Part shown: positions 13,456-26,229 of the stretch, in pieces
Layout: each line of letters starts with the position of its first letter
Numbering within the stretch: position 1 is the stretch's first letter
Assembly (NCBI GenBank): GCA_008694505.1
Contig: VZDJ01001247.1
Coordinates: 434,001-498,000, forward strand
DNA from: Cyanoderma ruficeps
Lineage: Eukaryota > Chordata > Aves > Passeriformes > Timaliidae
Reading direction: 5' to 3'
Length of the DNA: 64,000 nucleotides
Made by a program: the position numbers and the translations under genes
The notes under the pieces: model-generated
Database searches by the model: none
What the model was told of the DNA's origin: nothing
What the model saw: only the letters and a program-made list of their open reading frames with translations

Positions 13456-14994
13456 GTGATTTAAAACAGAAAAGGATCTTTACAAGGTTACAGAAAGTTC
13501 AAAAGTGATTCACATTTTCGGAGAGTTTAAATTTCCCAAGTGTTCACGGGAAAACTCATGTGCTGATGTGACAGTGTTATTTTCTGTAGTGTGATGTCCC
13601 ACCGTAGAAATAATTCTGTGAATACAAACAACAAGATGCTTCAAGCTTTTGAAACAAAAGTCTTGATTCTTTAGAATAAAATGTAAATTAAGCAGTAGAT
13701 GATGCCTTTTTTTCCAAAGAATTTGACAGAAACTATTTTCTTGCGTGCATATGAGATTCGTTTAAATTGGAAAGAGAAGGACTCAATAAGAATATAGAGA
13801 CTGAGTTTTCCTTTTTTTTTTTTTTGTTTTATAGAAAGGCACTTATTATTCTAAGAAAGGCACTGACTCTACAGTATTCCTGAATTTACTGCACCATTAA
13901 AACACAGTAATCAGCTGCAGTAAAATGCTATCAGGATACCAAACACAGCAAGTGTAATGAAGCAGCTGCTACAGTGATCATCAGGATTTAGAATTTTTTG
14001 TCCCTACACAAATAAGAAATAAGATAAACATACAGAAATTAAGAAAAACTGATATGGATCACACTGGCATGATTAGGAAAGTGACATTTAAGAGTAGAAA
14101 ATTAGCATATTTGTGACTCTACCTAACAAGTAAATGAAAATATTGCATAGTGGATTAGCGATATCTTAGTTCTCCAGTGGTCTGATGGTGCAGCTCACAT
14201 GATGTTTTAGACATGCAGTGTTCTCTGTGATATTTTTGTACTCAGATATACGAGCCCAATTAGTTTATTTGACAATTCACTTTATTTAGGATTCTGCAAA
14301 GAAACAAACACTTGTTTGTTTTCGTAACAAATGACAGTTATTACGAGTTTATTCAGAGGCTGTCAGTATTCCTTCAAGATAGACATATGTGACTTTTAAA
14401 ACTAAGAAAGAGCTTCAAAAATTTGTTGATCCAAGATTAAAGCATTATTTGGAGTTCGGGAGAATGAAGCATTACAGGAGCTGATTCTTCCAGAGTTTTG
14501 ATTTGTACTGCAAGGATCCTCATTAGGAGGCTAGACTGTCTTACCTCTCTGACAGACACAGTGCCGGAGAATCAGGGAATACTCAGAGAGTTTTCTGTCA
14601 GAGTCATAAATTTATAAATACCTTTATGAGTTTGCTGTTCAAGATGCAGAAACTAAAGATACAGAATGTTATTAATTTATATATTCTAAAAGGTGAAACA
14701 ATCCTGGTTCCAAAGTCTTCTGAAACTTCACTTACAAGCCAGGGAAGATTTGTTTTTGCAGATTAGATATATAAATGTGTGTAATTGAAATCTTGATCTA
14801 GGGAAGGGCAGAATTAAATTATATGCACCCAGCAAGAACTGCTTGAAAAGATCTGCACAGTTATACAGTCCACACTGTCTGGGTAGACATTAACATAATA
14901 AGAGAAATTTCCTTTAACTATTTACCATGGAGCTGAGCAGTACTTGGGGTTAAACTATTTCAAATTGATGTTTCAGAGCACAAGTCTGAAGAAG
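13456..14994. other. Unique non-coding DNA
   Basis: Contains one T-run near 13811-13824 and nothing else that I can name. Confidence 0.55.
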
Positions 14995-15391
14995 AGTGGC
15001 TGAGGGAGCTGGGAAAGGGGCTCAGCCTGGAGAAAAGGAGGCTCGGGGGGACCTTGTGGCTCTGCACAAATCCCTGACAGGAGGGGACAGCCAGGGGGGG
15101 ATTGGGCTCTGCTCCCAGGGAACAGGGACAGGAGGAGAGGGAATGGCCTCAGGCTGGGCCAGGGGAGGCTCAGGATGGATATTGGGAAAATTTCTTCACA
15201 GAAAGCATGTTCAGCAATTGGAACACACTGCACTGGACACTGGTGGAGGACCTGTCCTTGGAAATATTCACAAAATCTGTGGCTGTGGCACTGGCTTATC
15301 AGTGAAAGTGTTGGTGGCACTGGATTGATGTTTGGACTGGATAACTTTAGGGGGTTTTCCACCATTAATGATTCTGTCAATCTCTGATTCT
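14995..15391 (+). mobile_element. CR1 LINE 3' region (pair A, copy 1)
   Basis: Plus-strand CR1: 'ctcagcctggagaaaagg', 'cccagggaacagggacagga', 'ggcctcaggctgggcc', 'aaaatttcttcacagaaag', 'ggaggacctgtccttgg', and the tail 'accattaatgattctgtc'. The same sequence, including the unusual tail and about 110 bp beyond it, lies inverted at 26889-27480 with only scattered differences. Copy 2 reaches about 85 bp further 5', so the two are truncated at different points. Confidence 0.9.
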
Positions 15392-15498
15392 TTGCCTGAA
15401 CTCTGTTCTCAAGCCAGATGAACATCCTGACTTTCACAAAAACCCAAAATCACAAAATCCAAACAATGTCTGCACACTCTTTCTGGGTCTTCATGGAA
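15392..15498 (+). repeat. Shared 3' flank of CR1 pair A (copy 1)
   Basis: About 107 bp directly after the CR1 tail, from 'ctgaactctgttctc' to 'tgggtcttcatgga'. It is not part of the CR1 3' end as I know it. It is nearly identical, in the same position relative to the CR1, to the complement of 26889-27000. Independent CR1 insertions should not share flank. Confidence 0.8.
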
Positions 15499-15537
15499 CA
15501 CTTGAAGGGACAGGGAATGTGCTGTCTCAGGTTTAGA

Positions 15538-15780
15538 TGTCACACACATGTCCCTGTCAGTATGTGCAGGCGAGGTCACTGTCAGGAATATCTCTGGAGT
15601 TTTGGTTCTGAATGGAGAATTCATCAGTGAAATGAGAGGAAGAACACTGTGAATACCCGTCCTGTCCTACTGTATAAGGGGGAGTTGAGGAGAATTCTTT
15701 TTGATAGATTTCTCAGACCGAAATAAAGCACAAATGTGGCAAATATTGTATCTGAGAACTGCTTATTGATAAAGAAGGGT
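15538..15780 (+). mobile_element. LTR-like block
   Basis: Begins near TGTCACACACATG, has a TATA-like 'ctgtataaggggg' at about 15670 and AATAAAGCAC at 15721, spaced as in a retroviral U3-R-U5. Plus strand. The end of U5 is unclear and no target duplication was found. It sits at the end of the shared CR1 flank, so it may be the 3' part of a larger composite repeat. A chance match of TATA and AATAAA in AT-rich DNA cannot be excluded. Confidence 0.4.
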
Positions 15781-18654
15781 AAGTGTTCCTACCTAAGTGG
15801 GATAGAAAAGAGAGCAGAGAGGAAAAAAGAGAGACAGACAGAGAAAGAAAGAGAAGGGTAGAGGTATCTTAAGACTTGGATTTGTTAACATTGTGTAACG
15901 TATTTAACATTGTGTAACAACAGAACTGTACAACTCACATATAAATTCAATATTCTGCGTGGTCATTTTGGAACCCTGCAGGACTTGTGTGCTATGCCTA
16001 AATCCATCTTGTGTTTAATTAACTTTAAACCCATTAGAAAAGAAGGGATTCTGACTTCACACTTTAGCCCAGCAAGCTGTTACACCTCCAGAACATAACA
16101 AAAACAGTAACAACAACAATAATAATTTTATTAACACTGCATGCAGTTACCCTGTAACACAGGTGAACAGGTTCCAGGTTCCTTCTGGAGCCAGGGACAT
16201 AACCAGAGCATCACAATGAGGGAATATTCCACCTGGAATTATTTCCACCCCTTCTAACACATCCTGTTTCCTTTCTGATTTCCTAAAGTGTCCAATATCA
16301 TTGACTTGCCAAGCCTTCCATAGTTCTTGTCCTTCTCTTAGGCACAGTGCAGTGTAGAATCAATGGTTCAAACTTCTGTTCTCACACAGAAGCTGTTGGA
16401 AGGTGTTTACACCAAATATATATCAGATTTTCCACATAATTTCAAAGTCACAATTCAGCTCTTTGCAATCCTTTCTCTAAAAAAACAGGTGCTTGGCTGG
16501 ATTTCATTTAAAAATGCAGCAACTCCTGCCAAAGTTGAAGCCTGAGAAAATGTATTTCTTGCTGTTTTCTAGAAATTAATCTTCACTATCAAGCCCAATG
16601 TTGGTAACCTTGTATGTATTTATATAAATATTTGTTGAGTCAGGCTCACTTAAGCTATTTCCTCATGTATTTCTCTCATAAATCCTCATTTGCCCTTGTG
16701 TACTGTAGGAGAATAAAGATGAAGTGAAAATGTACTTTGTCCTCGGAGCGTTCAGACAGTTTTCTGTGAGGGTTATGAATAATTCTTTGATATTCACATT
16801 ACATTGAATTTAGCTAAATTTATTCCGGGCATGGAAAGTTTATCTTGCTGTTTCTCAAATTTAACATGAAAATACTTCATAATTATTAGAAATACTTTAA
16901 CAGCAATCTGCTTCTTTTATTGGATGTTGGGAATGTTTTTTTCCTCTAAACAGAGATTGTGTTCCCTTCTGAAGACAGTGTTTAGTAAAGTCAGTTTGTG
17001 TAAAAAATGCTGCCCAAACTGGACTTTCTTAGCAGTTATGAGTACTGTTGACATATTCATTTTTACTTTTATTTTCCTGTATAAAGGGATCAGAAACTCC
17101 ATCCCTGGCCTTGTATTTTTAAAGGTTGAGAGCTACAATACTTTCATGGACTGAGATTAATAGCACAGGTTTAAAAAAAAAAAAAAGAAAGAAAAAAAAA
17201 GAAAGTACAAAATAATATATTCTTGAAAGGCCTGTGCACGTGTCTTGATCACAGATCATTATTANAAAAGGAAAAGGAAAAGGAAAAGTATTTCTGATAC
17301 TGTTATCTGGGCAAAAAGAAGAGGCTCAAGAATATTAAATAATGATATTCCCATGGTTTTAGGACAGTCAAAGGTGCTATCCTGCTTCCATCTCATTTTT
17401 TTAAAAATTTTGACTCAACACCATTACATTCTCTCTTTTGTTTTTCTTCCTCATTTTTGTTTTTTTCTTTCCTCCTGAGCTATCTTGTGGTGTATATATA
17501 ACACAATTTTAAAGAACTGTCAGGTTTCACAAATAAACAGGCACAGCAGCAGTGAAAAATATTCAAAAAACCTGTGAAAAATCTGATGAATTTTGTATTC
17601 TGTGCAAACTATTTTATCCTGGTTTTTTATCAGATTCATATCTAGACACCACTAAGAAGGAAAGAGTATTCAGGAAGAACATCTCTGCTCAGCTGCAGAG
17701 AAAATTTAAAAATACATTTTTTTTTTATTTACATAAAGCTAAAAAAGATGTCAGACTAAGTAAATTCACATTTTTATTCATGTGAATATAGAAAGGTTAG
17801 TGAGTGATGAATACATTAAATACACATTATATTGCTCACAGAAAAGGGAACAGAACTCAGAAGTTTAATGCTGTATTTCAAGTTGAGTCTTTTGCCTTAC
17901 TTGCTTGTTTATGAGCTTTTCCCCAAATCCTCTCTCCTCTGCACAGGTCCCAGTGCAATTAATTAAAAGAATGCAAATTCCAGCAAACCAAAAACCCACC
18001 AGTAACCTAAAAAAGGGAGTAGAATAAATTAATCTATTCCTCTGAATTTGTTTTAAACTTTTTTCTTCACATTTTAAAGGTTGGGGACATGTAGACAAGT
18101 GCTGAATAGTTCATACCTGTGACATATAAAGCAATTGTTTGTAAGAAAACCCCCAAAAAATTTCAACAGGTCAATGAAAGTTAAATTCAAAGTTCAAAAC
18201 AGACTTTTTTTACTCCTGAGAGGAGAAATATCTCCTTAATCTCCCCTTTTATATAGTGGATAACTAATTAGAGGGTAATAATTAAGTAGAGCTACAAAAC
18301 AAGCAGTTTATAAATCCTAATACTCTGCATTCCTTTTCTAATATTCCCTCACTCCATGCAGTTATTAGGAGTTCTGATTAATTCAACATGAGCAGGGAAC
18401 AGGATTTCAGTGTTTCTTGTGCACATAACTATTTTGCAGACAGCAAAATAAATATTAAAAAAAAAATCACCAGAAAAAATTTTACGCCTGACATCATAAA
18501 CCACAGGTTATCTTAGACCCACTATAAGATTGAACAATAATCCCCTGTTCCACATTATTTATTTTTATAGGACACAAGAAAAATGAATTTATGGTTAATT
18601 TTGCTCAGCTCTTTTTCTCTTTGTTTCCTAAAATTCTGGGTTAGAATTGTTAGG
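15781..18654. other. Unique non-coding DNA with purine tracts
   Basis: Contains a GA-rich run at about 15805-15858 and the A-rich tracts listed next. No exon was supported. Confidence 0.55.
17171..17290. repeat. A-rich and (GGAAAA) simple repeats with an N
   Basis: A poly-A/AAAG tract at 17171-17212, then four GAAAAG units at 17266-17290 with one N at 17265. The N is most likely a homopolymer assembly uncertainty. Confidence 0.85.
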
Positions 18655-19335
18655 GTGGTGACAAGGGCTGGAAATCCCAGGCAGGACAATCCTCTTTAAC
18701 ATGCATGGCGTGTGCTCGCAGCAGGGTCGTTGGTTCTGTAAGCACCATCTTAATTACTGTCTTTATGCTGATGACATCCAAATATAATAGGTGTATCAAA
18801 CAGCTCCTGATGACTTAGATAAATCTGCCTCTCCTCTGGAAAGATACTTACGAGACGTTAAGTGTGGAGTGTCTGCTAACATTTGGTGCTTGAACCAGAA
18901 TTGATTTTATTTGGCCCGCTGCCTGCTAAATAGCAGCGCCTCATTTATGGCGCCACTGGTTGGAAATAGAAAATTGCCTCCTCGCTGAATAATTCTGGCA
19001 TTACGTTTGACCCTGGGATTTGTTCTGAGGCCACGTTGTTAAGTCTTCATATTTACACATCAGGAATTTAGCAAGGTTAAGGACATTGCTGGTTCAGCAG
19101 GATCCACGGCTCTTGATTTATGGCCCACCACAGCAAGGTTGGAATGCCATAATTCATTGTTTGCAGGTTTCCCTGGGCTGCTTGTTGTACACACTTGAGC
19201 TGTACAGCGTCCAACACCTCCAGCACTTACTGAAACCATCCACGGGAGAATATCTGAGGAGTATGTGGCTGGCTGTCAAAAGGATTCCCAAGTGTTGGTC
19301 CACATTTCCACTCAGAAATCAGCTGGTTTAGAAAG
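18655..19335 (+). pseudogene. Ancient LINE fossil, L2/CR1-clade reverse transcriptase
   Basis: A decayed non-LTR reverse transcriptase on the plus strand. In one frame (codons from 18692) it reads LFN, then 18 open codons, then LNYCLYADDIQI at about 18752-18784. YADD is the catalytic metal-binding motif of reverse transcriptases, and the LFN-to-YADD spacing fits L2-type elements. After a frame change it reads VKSSYLHIRNLARLR (19038 on), like the 'FHLRNIARIRP' block known in L2. Further on come LIYG, a decayed 'LDYCNSLFAGLP' region (the DNA 'tcattgtttgcaggtttccc' at about 19154-19173), and LAVKRIPKCW, like 'HWLPVKFRIDFKVL'. Several stops and at least one frameshift show it is dead. L2 copies in birds are very old, so this much readable sequence is notable. 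It is distinct from the CR1 copies, which lack these words here. Confidence 0.78.
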
Positions 19336-22300
19336 CAGAGGTAGTTCACAACATCTAAATATCTAAAGCAGATTCTTTACAGATCCTTGGATAATTTTTC
19401 TGGTAAATGAATTTGTATAAATCTCCCATTTTCCCTCCAGAACTCTATTCTTTTCTAGAATATGATTTTATTAGTTTGAGGAGCTGCTTACTTGATAGTA
19501 GTTTATTTAATTCCTTCCAAGGTCTTTCTTTTGTGCTGATAGGAACTGCTAAACCACTTGAACTATTACTTGGGAAAGCATTTCTTTTATCTGATTTGAT
19601 CTCAGTATTACCTGAGACTCCTTTAGCTTTGTAAGCTCCCATGATTTTAGGAAATAAGCAACGCAGTTGAAGAACGACCAGCTGTTATTTGTCCTTGAAA
19701 TTCAGAAGAGATGAAGATGGATGGTGATCCTCAGTGTCTTTATTGATCCCATAATGACAATGGAGATAAAATTATATGGTGTTAAACTTACTGACAGGCA
19801 AACTTTGGGAGGTAAGAAGTCAATGTTACTTCAGTAACAGTACAAATAGATGCTCAGTACAAGATCAAAACGACACATAACCTTTTTCTAAAGTCTGTTT
19901 AATGCTGTTTCAGCAGTGCTCAGTATTCTGTTGCCTTTCTCAGTGCCATGTGCCTCTCTCAAAGCACAGCCTTTTAGGCTCAGGTCTGTCAGACTTGGTC
20001 TTTGCTCCACATGGGTTTATCAATGCCTTTTTCAGCTCTTTCATTTCCAGTTTTCATTCTGGAGTGTCCCAGATTGCCTCAATCAGTTTTCCATAGGAAA
20101 TTAAAGCTTTCCTGAGGACAGTCCCTTCTACCCTGTAAGAATTTTGGTCCCAAGATGGGTGTTTCTGGCATATACATAAATACAGATATATAAAGAAGTA
20201 GGCTTGTGTGTATGTGTACACAGAAATTGTTTAATTGGAATTTCCCTACCCAAAGCAGCTTTAAAAAGTGAACCCTATTGACCCATGGATTTTATTGCTG
20301 TTTGGGATGATTTCCAGACTGGTAAACTGCCCCAGCCTCTGACTCTGATGTGCTCTAACCCCTTTAAGGACACTGTCTGCTGTTCCGTTGTTGACACCAT
20401 GTGTGGAAAGGCCTCCAACAGATTCTTGAGTCTGCAAAGTGGGTCAGTCATGCAGCTAAGTGGAAGAACACAACCTTTGGATACTCTGGAGATGTTGTGT
20501 GGGGATGATTACTGCTGAAAGTGCTTCCTATTACAAAGATTGCTTCCCCCAAAGGAAAAGAGGCTTTGATGTTGGTGAGTTATCTCGGAACAGTTGGAGA
20601 TACAATAAAATCCTATCAGGAGCCAGCATCAACGCGTGGCATTGACACGTCAGGTCTCAAGACAACATTTACCAGGAACCAGATAAGCCTGAGGCTTCTT
20701 CTTCCTTAATTAAACTTAATTAGGTTGTCTTTCTGAAGTTTTTTCACTCGGGAATGATTGAAGCCATTGGATTAGCGAGTGGAATTTTCACTGAGGGGTT
20801 TTTGGAAGAACTGCACTTACAGAGGGTGGGCAAAGCTCTTTCCAGATCCACATGTTCCCACAAGGAATTTATATAGACAGGGGGGTTTTGAGGATGTCTT
20901 GCACTTCCACATTTCTTTGTGAACATGGACAAAGCAAAAAAAAATTGTCTCACTGAAAATTCAACTCTCACAGAATTTTTTACCATCCCAGAGTGTCTGT
21001 GGTTGATGGAACGACTGTTCTGATAATTAAACTTTCGCAGTTGAAGAGATAATTTCTGACACTCGAGCCACATTCATGCATATTCAAAGAGGGGCTTGTT
21101 TTTGCACACCTCCTGATTGCCATCTCTCAATAAACACCAGATTGTTTCCATTATCAGTTCACAATACCTTTCCTTGATGGCAAAATCCTTTTATTTGCCT
21201 AAATGGAAATGAGAATGCAATTATGGATATTTATAACTATGCATAATGCAAAGTTTATCAGACAATCATGGGAATATAGTGATGAATTTTGTTTTCTGTC
21301 AGTTCATATTATGGCTTGCTCAAACTGGTAGTCTTCTACACATGTACATTTGTCTAGTAAAATGATAATTCAATCATTGAACATTTTAGGAAACAATTTC
21401 TGCGATTATTGAAAGATAAATGATTTACACAATAGCCATCAGTACTGATTGCATAGCATTTATATGATTAAACAATTCTTAAGTAACTTTTTAATCGTTT
21501 ACTGTTTTTGTCTTTCTAATTTTACTCATTTGAACTAAGTGCAACATTAAAAAAGTACTTTCTGTAGGTTTTATCTGATTATCTTCTGCTGTTTTGTAAC
21601 ACAATGTGGATGCCAGGCTTGGTTATTTGTAGCTTTTAGGATAGGGATCTAAATGGCCAGAACCAAGACAATACACAAAGTGGAAACAGGAAAATTGTAT
21701 ACATTTGAGAAAATGCTTTTCTCAGTGTTTTGCAATTAACTGCAGGGTTATTAATGACAAAACCTTTATTTTTCAAAGATAAACTGCATGATATAATGAT
21801 AAGTAATTTGTATTGCCTTTTTTTGACAATATGCTTAAAAAAAGAAAGGGGGAAGAAAAAGATTTGGTCATTTTTCAGCATAAAAAATATGAGTTTATTT
21901 TCTGTCCTCCAGAATACATTTGGAATTGCTCTGTTATTTTTTAACCAAAGTTTTTGGCACAGATCTGGACTGAATAAAGCATTAAAAGAAGGAATTTATA
22001 ACTTCACAGATAACTTCTAGGATTTTGTTACCAATTTTTCCTTTTGACTCAGTGATATCTTTCCACTGTTTTTTTTTCCTCTCACTTTAATTCTGAAAGA
22101 TTCAACAACTTCCCCCTTTGATGACTAAGTGCAAATTCTGTGCAGTTTTTTTATTTACTATTATATAGAAAGATACTTTTTCTGTCTATTTTGAGCACCT
22201 TGCTTAGTCAGAAGTACAAATAAAATTATGTGTCAGAAAAGATCTGGGTGAGAAAATGTTTTCACCAACTAATAGTAAAAATATTAAACAAAAAGAAAAA

Positions 22301-23185
22301 TCGGCTCAAGGTACCAACTGTTTCTAGAAGGTACTTTCACCCATGAAATTTTATAGGTTAAATAATTAAAGGGAGAATGGTCTATAGTTTATTATCTTGT
22401 AGCAAAAATCAGTATCTGGGAACTGTCCTATGGATAATTCTTTTGATTGTAGGGAGACAAAACAACTTTGCTTTCTCATTTCCCTCAGTGGGAGGTGCTC
22501 ATTGTCATCACCTCTGCAGGAAAGGTCATAACCTCACTGAATTTTTCTACATAGCAATTAATAACCTATGGCTACGTAGCAATGAATAACCTTCGAGCTT
22601 TAAAGCTTTGCTATATTTTCAACACTGGGGTCACATTTTATCCAAACTCAGACATTTTCTCAATACACTTAAGACAGTTGCCTGTGTCCACAACTGCCAC
22701 CTACTCCCAAATTCAGATTAGTGTCTGTCATGGCACTCTAATACATGGTCTTTTCAAGCAGGGCAAGTCTTACTGCAGCTTCAATACTGAAAAATAAAAC
22801 CAAAATATCTACAGCTACAGTTATTGCTCATTCCCACAACTCATCTCTCCTCCCTGCCTCCTTTAGCAGTCAACTCTCCCTTCTGCTTGGAACCTCATCA
22901 TTTCAGTTTATACATTTGGATGATGAAATACCAGAAGCAATTTCACACACTGTTTCCTTGCATTTGTTCTCATTATTGTTTTTACTAGAAAACACTCGTG
23001 TAGTTACCAAGTAGGGAGGGCAGTGGCACAGAAATAGCCAAACTCTTCCCTCTCAGTGGTTCCTAGTCTCACAACAAGAGGCAAATTAGCACAAGCTGAA
23101 ACACAGAAAATTTCACTTATATGTGAGAAAAATTTCAGGTTGGGTTGTTTATTTCTTTTATTTTGTCGAGGGTGTTTGAATATGG
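19336..23185. other. Unique non-coding DNA
   Basis: No repeat family or exon supported. Octamer-like words occur near 21075 and 21238 (see findings). Confidence 0.5.
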
Positions 23186-23282
23186 AAGCAGGTTATCCAG
23201 AAATGTTGTGGAATCAATGGGAGGGTTGGTCCAGATGGTGTCCAGAGGTTCTCTCAAACTCAGGTTTTCTAAGATTCTGGAA
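23186..23282 (+). mobile_element. CR1-type 3' relic
   Basis: 'agcaggttatccagaaatg', 'ttgtggaatcaatggg', 'tggtccagatggtgtccag', 'aggttctctcaaactcagg', 'ttctaagattctgg' match the 3' end of an old CR1 subfamily of the 'ctggaccagatgacctccag' type. Plus strand and strongly diverged. Confidence 0.6.
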
Positions 23283-23670
23283 CACAGATGATGTTTTTCA
23301 GCATTAAGTAAACTCACAGTTTAAAAGACTTTAAAATGCCTATGAAATTATCTCTATAAAACAGCATATGGAATGTATGAAAGTATGCTAAGATATTAAA
23401 ATAAACCCCAAATAAGGAAGCCAAAGGTTCTGAGAATCTTTTGGCTTGCCCTTTGCTAGGAATTCCTTTACAATGTTCTCTTCTGATATAAAGTCAATCC
23501 AATTATTGCAACTCCCCACCACAACTCACCCCCCTAAAAAGTACTTTTGGAGTTAGTATTTTAATTTGGCAGCTACCAAATGTCATGGGGTTTTAATTTA
23601 AACATAGGGAATCATAAAGACTGCACCAAGCTGTTGGTGAGAGTGATTTTCCACGATTATATGTCCTCAT

Positions 23671-23750
23671 GGAAAATTCCTTGCCCATGGCAGGAAGCTG
23701 GTACTCAAGGTGTCTTCCAACTCAAACCATCCTCTGATTCTCTGATTCTT
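23671..23750 (+). mobile_element. CR1 3' end relic
   Basis: 'ccttgcccatggcagg', 'gtgtcttccaactcaaacca' and the tail 'tctgattctctgattctt' are the last 80 bp of a CR1. Plus strand. Confidence 0.75.
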
Positions 23751-24477
23751 ATGGAGTTAAGGCTGATCTGTACTTTCAGGGAGTTTATCCTTTTCCAGAA
23801 CCAGTGTTTCACTTCCTGCACTGTCATTCAACTTTCATCTCCAAATATAACCCAGCCTTTCAGAGGTCTCTGACTGAACTCATCCCCCTGAAGTTCAAAA
23901 CATTTTAGTGTCGTAGATTGTTGGGTCATACTAATTTGCATCAGGAAATATTTACAAGAACTATAACAGCCCTTCAAGTTCTTACTGTATCAAGAGGGAC
24001 TAAAATTAAGCGTTGTTCAGTGGCAAATGAGATATACATATATATATTATACTTTTATGCATATTTATATGTTAACATTATTTATTCAAGATGGATACGC
24101 TCTTAGCTGAAGCCTTTAATTTCAATTTCACTTGGATTTTGGCAGGATACCAGGGTTATCTGAATTCAACAGAAGACTTACATTCACTATGATGGATAAT
24201 CTTTAGAAATGCAAAAGATTCATAGATTCAACCCAAATAGCCCAATAATCCATAATCCTCAGTGCTTTAATGGCATTTAACAGTGCTATTCTTTTTGTTT
24301 TCTTTTTACGTCTTCCAGAATGCAAGAGTTTGGTAGCAAACAGAAGATTTTGTACACATTTTCCTCAAATTCACAGGTAGGCAATGTAAGAACTGATTGA
24401 GAACTTGAACTGGCACTACAGGTTCTTTTCTTCTAATCTGGTATGTAAAATGGAATTGGTTTCCAACGCATCTGGGA

Positions 24478-24501
24478 AATGATGAAGATGATGATGATGA
24501 T
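24478..24501. repeat. (GAT)n microsatellite
   Basis: Imperfect ATG/GAT triplet run. On the minus strand it gives the poly-Ser stretch of a short open frame. Confidence 0.85.
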
Positions 24502-25286
24502 TTCAAATTATCATCTTCAAAATGACAAAACCACACAGCTTGGTTCCCTTTAGACCAGTGCAATATAGCAGGAAATGCCAGATATTCATATGGTTAAGCT
24601 CCAAGCTTCCATTATTTGATTAACATTAGACCTATAATTTGTTCCCATTTTCCTTGGATTTGTAATTTTTCCTCTTCCCGCCTGACTTCTGTTTATCTTT
24701 TGGTTCACAAGGCAGATAACCCAGGAATATTCCTTGCATATCTATGTCAGAAAGGCACAGAAATGAGTTTTCTCTGTATTTTCTTTAATCTTAATTTTTA
24801 GACCAGACTTTATCAGTGCACTTAATGCATCTGTAGAGTTCTAGGGAAATAGGGGATAAGGAAAGGTGAACATGAGTTTGGAATGGAGATCTGGACTTTT
24901 TTTATGTTGCAATCAGGGGAATGATGAGTGGTTTTGTGACACCTCCTCAGAAGAACAACTTATCTCGCTGCATATTGCTCTGTAATTTGCTTGCAACAGA
25001 ATCTGCAGATTTGCCTTTCTGGATTCAGACATATACAAATTAGGTGGTGGAAAAGACATAGGAAACAAAATGGGAAAATGATAAATCTACAGATAAACAG
25101 ATGCTGTGTTGGGTGGCTTTTACCCTGTCTTTTAAAATCAGCTTGCAGTTAGACTTAGTAAACAGCATATGTTTGTTGATATAATAGTAAAAGTAGTGCA
25201 GATTTCTAAGATTTCTCTGTGGCATAGTTATTGATGAACTTGCAAAAAGCTGGAGGGTCTTCGGATCTAAAGATTTGATGCAATGC

Positions 25287-25314
25287 TATTTGTGTGTGTG
25301 TGTATATATATATA
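25287..25314. repeat. (GT)n(AT)n microsatellite
   Basis: Six GT units followed by five AT units. Confidence 0.9.
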
Positions 25315-25357
25315 AGAAAGCTGGAAAAAAATAGAATTTTACTACCTTGTGAAAAAA

Positions 25358-25413
25358 GAAAAGTGAAAATAAAAAAAATAAAAATGCAAAGAAAAAAAAG
25401 AAAAAGAAAAAGT
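25358..25413. repeat. A-rich low-complexity tract
   Basis: Runs of A broken by single G or T residues. Confidence 0.85.
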
Positions 25414-26111
25414 GAATTCTGGTCCTTAATATTGTAAATGTGTCAAGATCCCACTTTTATTAAAAGCTCAGCCAAGGGGAAATTTCTATCAGTCATGTAT
25501 ATTACTATGATGCCTTAGAGGAATCTGGAGGGGTAGGAAGCAAATGTCACACTTTTGCAAAAAGGAGGGAGAGAAACAATCTATCTGTCAATCTTAAATC
25601 AGTTACTTCGATGCTGATCACAGGGAAAAGGAATGAAATAATGGAGTGCACTGGATAAAAAAAAATAATGAGTAGTTTCTCCATGAATGTCAATCTCGTG
25701 CTTTTGTGTAACACAGCTCTTACCCAGAGTAACACATCATCATACTTAAATGTGTTAGTGTGAGTACACCTCAGCTTTATGCTTTGGATTGTAAAATTAG
25801 TTTGTTTAATTTTCTTAAATATCAGAATTGTCCGGCTGCCCACAGGAATGTGTAAAGTTAGGAGGTACAGGTTCAAAGCCTGTTGAAGGGGTTGCTGGGG
25901 TTGTCCTTTAGGGTGGGGAGAGTGGGACCCTTTCCTGCTGGCATTTCATCAAAGGCCACCTGAGTCAGTGCTAAGCAGAAGCTGCAGGGAGTGGATGGAC
26001 ACACAACTCATCAGGAAGTGTTTTGGGAAGTACCAGTGCTGAGCTCAAAACCATAAAGTAACTGTATAAATTGACACATGAATGGGAAAAACCCCAGAGC
26101 TCTGAGCATAA

Positions 26112-26229
26112 CACATATCATCACATATCACATATCACTTATCACATATCTCATATCACATATCATTTATCACATATCACACACCACACATCGCATTTAA
26201 CATACCACATATCACATATCACATATCAC
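26112..26229. repeat. Heptanucleotide array (CACATAT)n
   Basis: About 118 bp of 7-bp units, mostly CACATAT with variants such as CACTTAT, CTCATAT and CATTTAT, about 16-17 units. It runs straight into the 3' tail of the adjacent minus-strand CR1. CR1 tails are normally octamers, so the array looks like an expanded, one-base-shorter tail. The 21-bp double period gives an open frame repeating HISHITY, which is not a real protein. Confidence 0.9.

Larger units (their letters stand above)
23751..26111. other. Unique non-coding DNA with simple repeats
   Basis: Holds a (GAT)n run at about 24478-24501, a GT/AT microsatellite at 25287-25314 and an A-rich tract at 25358-25413. No exon supported. Confidence 0.6.

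Noticed and set aside
26112..26229. Regularly spaced repeats as a possible CRISPR array
   Set aside because: Units are contiguous 7-mers without spacers, and the sequence is clearly vertebrate.
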